Positions 56,220 through 64,000 of a stretch of 64,000 nucleotides of DNA are shown piece after piece. This DNA comes from Nothopassalora personata (lineage: Eukaryota > Ascomycota > Dothideomycetes > Mycosphaerellales > Mycosphaerellaceae): NCBI GenBank assembly GCA_033816765.1, contig CM066289.1, positions 310,001 to 374,000 of the forward strand, given 5' to 3'. The notes beneath the pieces were generated by a model that did not search any database, was not told the origin of the DNA, and saw only the letters and a list, made by a program, of their open reading frames with translations. The translations under genes and the position numbers were made by a program. How positions within the stretch are numbered: the first letter of the stretch is position 1; each line of letters opens with the position of its first letter.

Positions 56220-59200
56220 GTTAAGAGTTCTATAAATAGGAATCTTATATATACCGACGTACTCCTAAACGAAAGTTACGGAACGTTTACCCTTATCGAT
56301 AAAGGATGCATATACTACGCTATAATTAACGGAGACCTAGCGAAAGGCCTCGGTCTTACGTATATTAGTAACGAGAGCCGCAAGGCTATAGGGTTTACGA
56401 AGGCGATACGGAACTCGATCGAAGGAGTAGTCGCCTTCCGTATAGAAACTGCCGGGATCTACTAGGTGGTTTATACTTACGTCGTGCCTAATCTAGACTT
56501 CCCTATAATCCTAGGGAACCCGTAGAAGGCGTATAACTAGATCCGGACTACGCCTAAAAAGCGCCGGTACTACTATAGCTTAGTAAAGAAATGGGTACCC
56601 GAAGGACGCAACTACGAAGAACACGAATCGGGTAAGCGTTTCGCTACGATTGCCGCGGCAACCGTAGAAGATATTAAGAAAGCCCTAAGTAAGAAGGAGC
56701 CGCCTACGCGAGAGGAACTTAAGAAGGGCTTACCTCTAGAACTTTAGGATATATTACCGCTGTTTTCTACTAGGGAAGCTAATAAACTAGCTCCGTACCG
56801 CGGCGACCTTAACTATAAGATCGAGATATGGACGAAAGCCGACGGAAGCCCGGAACTATTGCCCTAGGGACCGCTCTATAGTATGTCTAAAGACGAGCTG
56901 CTTGTCCTCCGGAAGTTACTAACGGAACTATAGCGTAAGGGTTACATTCGCCCTTCTACCTTAGAAGCGGCGGCTCCCGTCTTGTTCGTAAGGAAGCCCG
57001 GGGGAGGACTTAGGTTCTACTATAATTATAGAGCATTGAACTCGATTACTAAGTAGGACCGTTATCCAATACTATTAATCCCGGAAACTATTCGGAATTT
57101 AACGGGCGCTAGATAGATTACGAAGGTTAACGTTATTACCGCATTCTACCACCTTCAGATAGCTCGAGGCGAAGAGTATAAGACGGCTTTTCGAACTAGA
57201 TTCGGTCTTTAGGAGTGGCTAGTATGTCCGTTCGGTTTGTCCGGGGCCCCTATAACATTCTAGCGGTATATTAACAGTTTGTTACGGGACTACCTAGACG
57301 ACTTTGCCTCGGCCTACGCTAACGACGTCGTTATTTACTCCGACGGAATAAAAAAGGACTATTTCTAGAAGGTTCGCATCGTGCTCTAGAAGCTTTAGGA
57401 CGGAGGCCTTTTCCTAGATCTAGGGAAGTGTAAGTTCGTATAGAAGAAGGTTAAGTACCTCGGGTTTATTATACACGCCGACGGGATAGGAGTAGGACCC
57501 GACCCCGAGAAGGTAGTAGCAGTAAAGGACTAGAAGGCACTAGTTACCTAGAAGGAAGTGCGGCGTTTCTTAGGCTTCGCAAACTACTACCGGATATTTA
57601 TTCTAAACTATTCGAAGCTCGCCGAGCCCTTAACGTCGCTAACCGGTAAGAACAAGGTATTTTCCTAGGGAGATCGTTAGGCCAATGCGTTTAAGTCCCT
57701 AAAGGATAAGTACTATAAAGCACTAGTTTTAGCCTACTAGAACCCGGAGCTCCCTACCTTTTTAGAGACGGACTATAGCGGCTTTACGCTTAGAGGCGCC
57801 CTCCTATAAGAAAAGGACGGAGTCGTAAAACTAGTAGGATTCTACTCGAAGAAGCTTAATAAGGCTAAGATTAACTACGACATTTACGATAAGGAGATGC
57901 TCGCGGTAGTGTCCTATCTTAAGGAATAATAGGCTCCCGAGTTAAAAACATGTAGGCCCTTTATAATCTAGACGGACTATAAGAACCTAGAATACTTTAT
58001 AACGAAGAGATAGCTTTCCGAACGGTAGATCCGGTAGGTTAAGGAAGTTGTAAAATTCCAGTTTTTACTAGTGTATAGGCCGGGCACCGAGGCGATTATG
58101 CCGGACGCCCTTTCTCGAAGGGAGTAGGACACACTTAGGCAGGACGACAAGTTATCACGGTATCGTAGGTTTCTTAAACCGGACATCGTAAAGAATTAGC
58201 CGGGCTCGAGGGTAGTAGACGTTAGCTCGACTATAAAGGTTTCGTTAGTACGAATCTTAGCTACGTAGTTCGAAGGACTATCCGCTATAGAAGAGGCGGA
58301 TTCACCGGGCGCACTATAGGGACCCTTCTAAGACTAGGAGCTAAACGACCTCTAGGAAAGAACTATCGAGAAGGATAGCACATTCTAAGCGGTACACCGC
58401 GCGATTAAGGCAGGAGCGCGTTCACTTCCTAGCGAGGTGAAACTTAAGGTGCAAGTAGGTAACTATAGCATCGACCGTAACGGGTATCTTCGCTACCGCG
58501 GTAGGATTTAGGTGCCTAGAGCTCCTAGTTCTACGGAGTCCGACTATAAGGAGGCGGACACAGCAATTCTATAGAACGATACCCTTCGAACTAAGCTAAT
58601 CTAATCCGTACACGATTCACCGGTGTACGGCTACCCTAGCCGGGACTCTATAGCATCAATACTAAGTCGCAACTTCTACTAGCCCCTATAGTCTAAGCAC
58701 GTAAGGCAGTTCTTAAGGAACTATAACCACTACGGTAGGAATAAGGTGTAGAGAGAATAAAAACACGGCCTCCTATAACCCTTACCGGTCCCCGACCGAT
58801 TCTTCTAGGAGATCTCGATAGATTTTATAACGGACATACCCGAGTCGTAAGGGAACACTTGCCTCTAGGTAATTAAGGATCGACTAAGCAAGACCGTCGT
58901 TTTAGAAGCGATGCCTACTATAAAAGCCGAGGACTGCGCTAAAAGGTTCTTAGACTACTAGGTAAGATACTACGGCCTCCCTTAAGCTATTACGAGTGAC
59001 CGGGGTACTAACTAGACGAGTACCTTCTAGAGGACCTTCTATCGTTTAACCGGTGTAAAACAGAGGCTTAGCTCCGCCTACTACCTATAAACCGACGGAG
59101 GCCCGGAACGGTTAAACTAGGAAGTCTAGGCTTACCTTCGTAACTACATTAACTATAAGTAGTCCGACTAGAAACGCTAGCTCCCTACGGCGTAACTTGC

Positions 59201-59880
59201 TCTAAACGCGCGGTATTACGCTAGGCTAGGAATAAGCCCCTTCTTCGCGGTACACGGATACGAGGCACTATTACCCGTTTAGTTATAACCGGATCTAGAG
59301 ACCTCTTAGTTAGACGCCGCGTAACGGGCAACGCTATTCGTAGAAAGGATATAAAAGATCACGGACCTATGTTAGGCGAGTATAGCGGAAGCCGCCTAAA
59401 AACAGGAGGACTACGCTAACCGGGATAGGAAGCCCGTACTAATCTATCGTGTAGGCGACAAAGTTTAGCTAGATCTACGTAACTATGTCACTATACGACT
59501 AAAGAAGAGCCTCGACTATAGACACGCGAAGTATACGGTAGTAGAAGTGATCTTACCGTTATCTATACGCTTGTCTAGGATCCCCGACGGGATCCACCCG
59601 GTCTTCTATCCTAACTTGCTACGACCTATAAGCTAAGACCCCTTGCCTAGATAGGAGATCGATAATAAACAGCCGGACCCTATTATAATTAAGTCTTACG
59701 AAGAGTAGTAGGTAGAAGAGATCCTTTACGCTAGAACTAAGGTTAGAGGTAGAGGCCGAGTACGCGAAGTCCTAGTAAAATAGACCGGATACTACAAGCC
59801 TACATAGGAACTATTAGGGTACCTCGCGGACATAGTAGCCGCGGATAACTTCGAGAGGAGATATAGTAACCTAATAACGC
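56220..59880 (+). pseudogene. pol of element K with C-terminal chromodomain
   Basis: The protease region LIDKGCIYYAII is near 56295-56330. RT has KVNVITAFYHLQIA, CPFGLSGAPITF and the catalytic YANDVVIYSDG (57314-57346, YADD before change). RNase H spans about 57740-58130 (TDYSGF, then YDKEMLAVV). Integrase covers about 58680-59400. A chromodomain at about 59710-59850 reads VEEILYARTKVRGRGR and LVK-TGYYKPT. Confidence 0.85.
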
Positions 59881-59884
59881 ATAA

Positions 59885-61356
59885 CGGACCGAAGGAGGCA
59901 TAGGATACGAACAGAAGGGGGAGAAGGCGAAAAGGTAAGGATTACTAGGGATTTAGCGTAGACACAGGCGTTTAGGAAAAGGTAGGCGTTCTTTTAGGTT
60001 AGGGAGTCTTTTTAGGAGATAGAGAGAAGTAAGAAGGCATAGGTAAGTTTAAGAGCGTTTCATTTTAGCGGCGTCCGCCGCAAAAGTAGCGGAGCCCGAT
60101 CCCTTTCGAGATAACTATATACTATAATAGCCCGGTCGCGGCCCGCGCGAAAGACGAGGGTACCCGGAGGCTAGTTAGTAGAGGCTAAGGCCTAACGTAC
60201 GCGGCGCTAGCCTAGCTAGAGGTCGCGTAGGACGCCCCCGGGACTAAGAGGTCGGTTAGTGATAGTTTTATAACGGGGCCCGTAGTATATACGTCTACCT
60301 AAAGGTAAGCTAAGCATTAGCTATAGTGCCTATAACCTTAGCGGCGACCGCACTAAAAGAATCGGTAAGCGCGTATAAAGAGGCGGAGGCCGTAGAAACT
60401 TACCGGGAGAGCATACTAGTACGCTAGAGAGGCTTTAAAGCCTTCTAGGCTTTAAGGACGGCGCGGAGCTTAGTACGGGCGTCGTCGCTAAAAGACCGTT
60501 AGCCGGTGGAAAAGTGGCGGAGGACGCTAGGGAGGATGCTTACGCGCGGTTCTAGTTAGTAGCGCGGGTCCACTTAGCATAGGCGGCGTAGGCGAGCTCC
60601 GGCCTAAAACGTACGGTTAGCGATGATTTTCCTTCGCGGTCCGCGCGGTATATCTATGTCCTCGTAATGCTTGCGATTAGTGTTGTAGGCCTAGTAGGCG
60701 CGCGCGGTTACGCCCTAACGATAATTAGCGGACCCCGATAAGAATAGGACGAGGACCGGTACTTATATACTAGGAGACGTAGTCTACGCTAGTAGAGGCG
60801 TAGGGGACGCAGTAGATGCGGCGTTAGGACATTTTATACTAGGCTCCGGTTAGAATGTTTCGGTCTCCGTAGGAATTCATTCGGACTCACTTAATAGTGT
60901 TAATGGGAGATGTAGTAGTGGTAGTTTCTATTCACGGCATGCTATTAGTATCTATCGGAACCCGTAGGGAAAATGTCGTCTCCCTAAGCGATAGGTATAA
61001 GATACGCGAATATGCCCCTAAGGCTAGAGACGCTTAGCTAGGGGGAGGGGGAGGGGCGACTTACGCGTGCGGTAGGTAATAAGGAAAAGAAAGAAAAGAA
61101 AAAAGAGAACGAGAACCTAAAGATATGTTCTAGGCTCCTATTGTTCACATGTAATAATAGCTATTGTTACTTAATGGACAATAGCAAACCTTACACTTAC
61201 CTAGGTAACAATACTTTATCTCGGCGTCGGCGGGGCTAGACAATAAGGAAGAGAAGCTCGGGCACTTCCTATTACGAGCCTAACGAGAACACCTAGGACA
61301 ATAGGCTCTAGGGCGGAGCTATAACTAGGGGCGGCGGAGGAGGAAGGGGGGGGTAG
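59885..61356. other. 1.4-kb region between K pol and 3' LTR
   Basis: It is GC-richer than the rest of K. A plus-strand frame with only RIP-type stops can be followed at about 60330-60660 (LKESVSAYKEAEAVETYRES). A minus-strand open stretch lies at 61216-61422, partly in the LTR. Neither is convincing as a gene. No match to the accessory ORF of D was seen. Confidence 0.4.
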
Positions 61357-61518
61357 TGTAAGGGGCGGGCCCCTGTTTCTTAGCATAGGCTGCGCCTGTG
61401 CGTTCGGATTGCTTTCCGACACCTTTTCTTCGGATAGCGTGTAACTTCCCCTTTCTTCTATATCGAACTTATTACAAACTTTATAGAACTTTAGTGTATA
61501 CGTCGTTCACCCGTGACA
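61357..61518 (+). repeat. 3' LTR of element K
   Basis: This LTR is 162 bp, TGTAAGGGGCGGGCC to CCGTGACA. It keeps TG/CA ends and differs from the 5' copy mainly at CpA/TpG sites. Confidence 0.9.
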
Positions 61519-61774
61519 GCTACTTTAGCTAGTAGGCGTATTTACAAAGTTCCTATATAGCTCCTTTCTTAAGATTAGTAAAGACACGCCCTTAAGGTAT
61601 AATTAGTAATATAGTAAATAAGATAGAAGGGTAAAAACACCCTATAAGATAGATATAATAGTAACTAAATAAGTTAGCATATAAATAGAAGGTATATAAA
61701 TATGTATAGGAATATATAATATAGAAATTATAAGTACTAAAGCTAGCCGTATTTAGTCTTAGACTTACTATATA
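61519..61774. other. AT-rich RIPed flank of K
   Basis: This is the continuation of the DNA into which K inserted (possibly the LTR of J). No ORF. It is rich in TATA and poor in CpA/TpG. Confidence 0.45.
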
Positions 61775-61965
61775 AATTAGCGTCGGGTCGCTATAATTAG
61801 CCTAATCCTAGTGTATACTCTTGTACTTTTAAGTAATTAATTCTAGTAGCGAGTCTAAGCCTACTAAGGTAACCTTACCTTAGTAGGCTTAGACTCGCTA
61901 CTGGAGTTGATTGCGGGAGAGCGGGCCAGAGGGATTAGACCAATCATAGCGACCCGACGTCAATT
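61775..61965. repeat. Long inverted repeat at the right RIP boundary
   Basis: The inner arms 61845-61872 and 61875-61902 are perfect 28-bp inverted copies separated by CC. The outer arms continue imperfectly: 61775-61808 mirrors 61932-61965 (CGTCGGGTCGCTAT / ATAGCGACCCGACG). Left-arm differences are mostly C-to-T/G-to-A, for example TAATTAATTCT against CAATCAACTCC, so the left half is RIPed and the right half is not. Confidence 0.8.
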
Positions 61966-62890
61966 CGCGCAGTCCGATTGGTTTTATCGAATTGGCTATA
62001 CTACAAGCGTCTGAGCCCGCTGAGGTAGTTGAACGGTTGCGCTCACTGCAGGTATCTCATGCGAAGTCGTCTTGCCGCAGACATTACATGAGACCTTACT
62101 GTTGCCATAATGGACCGCAGCTTCTTCCGTCTGTACATATCATGATGTGTCTTGTTCGAGCTCTATCCGTCGTCCAGGAATATGGTACATCCGACGTTTT
62201 GAAACAACACGAAATGTCATCCTGTGTGGGCCGTGACGTGAATGGCTGTGATGTTTTGGGAAGGTATATATCGATGGCCCGTGAATGGTACGTAGCAACT
62301 GACGCACAGGACGACTCATCTGCTTAAACAGATCATCAATCCAACACTCCGGATCCGACCGCAGCTTCGATACCCGCGCTTCGAGGAGAGGCCATATGTA
62401 GCATATTCTTCAAGGGACACAATACTCGAGGCAAATTCTGTACTGGGAGCTGGCCCGTTAGGGTATCGCCAATATTGCATCGGGACTAGGTTGCAGCAGG
62501 AGAATCCGTTGTCGTGATACAATAGCAGTGGAGACCTCGGACAAGAAGAAGGTACTTCGCTTCGCTTGTTGTAGCGGACGACAACTGTGCAATAGTTGGT
62601 AGAAAGCTGGAGCCATTAATGCAACGTCATTTGAGCGAAGTGGGCAGAATATTGAGCCTTGCACGCGGGACCGAGAGAGAGGCACCATCTTGACCACAAG
62701 GGAACTGCGCAATGCACACTTAACAATATCGTCAATCTCGGCATAGCTGAGTGAACCTCCACAACGGTCCAAGCATACGACGAAACCACGCCGTAGTCCC
62801 CAATCCGAACCACGATATCTGCCAGTAAATCTGATCGACCACAGGCGGCTGAAGAACAGGGCTTGGACGACAGACAGTCCCACCACTACT
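61966..62890. other. Non-RIPed region without a recognised gene
   Basis: Open frames exist on both strands (plus 61992-62327, 111 codons; minus 62458-62886, 142 codons). I recognise no domain in either and they have no supporting context. They could be remnants or chance ORFs. Confidence 0.4.
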
Positions 62891-62901
62891 CACCTATCGC
62901 G

Positions 62902-63352
62902 ATGACCGGAACTCCTTCTCTCTCACAGGCCTATCCAACGCGCAGCCATTGTTGACGCAATCTACTGCTGCACTTCCGGCCTCGACAGCAGCGACAACGA
63001 GCTTTTCGAATCGGTATTCGTGAAAGATGATAGCCTTATCATACAGGCTGACCCTGTCAAGGTCGGAAGCTGGACAGCTATCAACAACTATGTTGGGAGA
63101 GCTTTTCGATGTCCTAACCACGTACATCATCGGCCGCATTCGCATCGAGCTCAAAGATGTTACGGAGACTGCGTACTTGACTGCGAATACTGTGTGCTAC
63201 CCATTCGGCCCGAGAATGCAATGGAGCTGGGATCCTTTCACTGGATCAGCACGATCGTTGTTCCGTATGACCACAGATTCACCACCTTAGGAAAAGTCGC
63301 GCGGCTCCGCTTCCGATACGATAGTTGCAACAGCGATGCTCATCAACGCTGA
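62902..63352 (+). pseudogene. SnoaL-like (NTF2-fold) gene remnant with frameshifts
   Basis: Frame 1 from about 62937 reads RAAIVDAIYCCTSGLDSSD and NELFESVFVKDDSLIIQAD. This is the first helix and strand of fungal SnoaL-like proteins. After about 63095 the homologous sequence continues in another frame (FDVLTTYIIGRIRIELKDV, then TETAYLTANTV), the usual TTH...VRIDLKDGADTA region. A third shift is possible near the start codon at 62902. Usual length is about 150-170 aa. An intron is an alternative to the middle shift, but I see no GT-AG pair that fits. Confidence 0.5.
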
Positions 63353-64000
63353 CTTCGTGATGATCGGCCTGAGCTCATGAGACGTCTCGGAGGATCAGAC
63401 GCGCACACTAGACCCGGAGCTCCTTTTGCGAAATCGGATGTCAATATCATCTAGCACATGCTCGTGGCTTAGGCGCGTTGCTTCACCACGCCTCCGAGGC
63501 ATGAGGCGCGCAGATGGATGCGTGTCGTCACTTTTCTCACTTCAGCATCACACGCGAAGGGCTGCGGGCCGTGCGGCGCACAGATCAGCCGCCAGCTTAT
63601 ATGTTCTTCTGCAACTCGATTTGCAGCCTAAACATAGACCTCACACTTCCACCTCCTTGCTCCTTCCTCCCGCCGCTCCCTGCTCCCTGACTGTAACGCT
63701 GAGGCGGCCGAGTCAGCGGATTCTCGAACAACGAATAGCCTTGGCCTGAAGAGGCCTCTTCAGATCCATACCAAAACCGGAAACTTGTCTACAGGATCAC
63801 TCTTGTGTACACTTGCGATAGAAGGACCACTCGAACTCTTACGATGGAGCCATGGCATGCTGTGCACAGGGTGAGCCCTTCTTCATAGGGTAGACTGCTA
63901 TAACTGACTAGAAGCTGCCACGGTGCCAGATATACATGCTCATTCGCAAAGCGGCTCGTGGCGATCGGGACGATCCCACCACATTGCTGGCCAATAGTAG
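63353..64000. other. Non-RIPed sequence, nothing recognised
   Basis: Normal composition. A 107-codon plus-strand ORF (63426-63749) is Ser/Arg/Leu-rich and looks random. Confidence 0.5.

Larger units (their letters stand above)
54735..61518 (+). mobile_element. Ty3/gypsy chromovirus K, full length, RIPed
   Basis: This element is 6,784 bp with short 162-bp LTRs (54735-54896 and 61357-61518) and a perfect GCTAC target duplication (54730-54734 and 61519-61523). Plus-strand order: gag, protease, RT, RNase H, integrase, chromodomain, then about 1.4 kb before the 3' LTR. LTR termini are TGTAAGG...GTGACA, so it is not of the TGTTACGG group. Confidence 0.92.

Noticed and set aside
62458..62886. 142-aa minus-strand ORF as a gene
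   Set aside because: No recognisable domain, no start context or intron signals that help; left as undetermined sequence.
63426..63749. 107-aa plus-strand ORF as a gene
   Set aside because: Low-complexity Ser/Arg/Leu/Pro composition and no homologous feature.

Overview
The window looks like a transposon-packed compartment of a filamentous ascomycete (Pezizomycotina). The evidence is a 55-bp intron with GT, CTGAC branch and AG signals, fungal-type Nudix and cupin genes, and very strong repeat-induced point mutation (RIP). Nearly every old retroelement frame is broken by TAG codons where Gln (CAG) or Trp (TGG) is expected. CpA/TpG is depleted and TpA enriched, while CpG is kept. I cannot assign a genus.

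Layout. 1-26290 is a nest of LTR retrotransposons. A Ty1/copia element (E, + strand) is the oldest host. Into it went Ty3 element C (- strand), gag-only element F (12706-15178) and Ty3 element G (17637-24695). C was hit by Ty3 element B and, much later, by the intact non-RIPed gag-only element D (7496-9933). B was hit by Ty3 element A. 26351-26569 is a 72-bp tandem repeat lying on the RIP boundary. 26570-29540 is a non-RIPed island with two genes: a VOC plus double-cupin protein with one intron, and a Nudix hydrolase. 29540-61870 is a second nest: chromovirus-like element H (29853-49322, with unmatched LTRs), a very large three-ORF Ty3 element I inside it (33023-44903), two non-RIPed solo LTRs (30620-30811 and 46659-46974), Ty3 element J (49323 onward) and chromodomain Ty3 element K (54735-61518). 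61775-61965 is a long inverted repeat at the RIP edge. 61905-64000 is ordinary sequence with a decayed SnoaL-like gene.

How the elements work. A, B, C, D, F, G and H form one group. Their LTRs begin TGTTACGG and end TAACA, and wherever the 3' end is present they share a GGGGAT-type polypurine tract. D and F carry only gag and were probably mobilised by the pol of their relatives. Where the 3' end is visible (D, F, G, H), the group carries an extra ORF on the opposite strand to gag-pol. It starts 73-82 bp inside the 3' LTR, behind a hairpin whose stem covaries between copies. Its product is a six-cysteine plus coiled-coil protein. The pol-bearing members G and H also have a tRNA-like sequence on that strand, between pol and the extra ORF. 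The sequence just inside the 5' LTR does not start with TGG. Instead it is complementary to a stretch of R in the LTR, which suggests Tf1-type self-priming; the paired 8-mers change together between families. Element I is different: gag-protease, then RT-RNase H-integrase, then a roughly 1,100-codon ORF I do not recognise, each ORF preceded by the same CCGGTCCCGGGACCGG palindrome. All domain calls are from reading translations by eye; no database search was possible.
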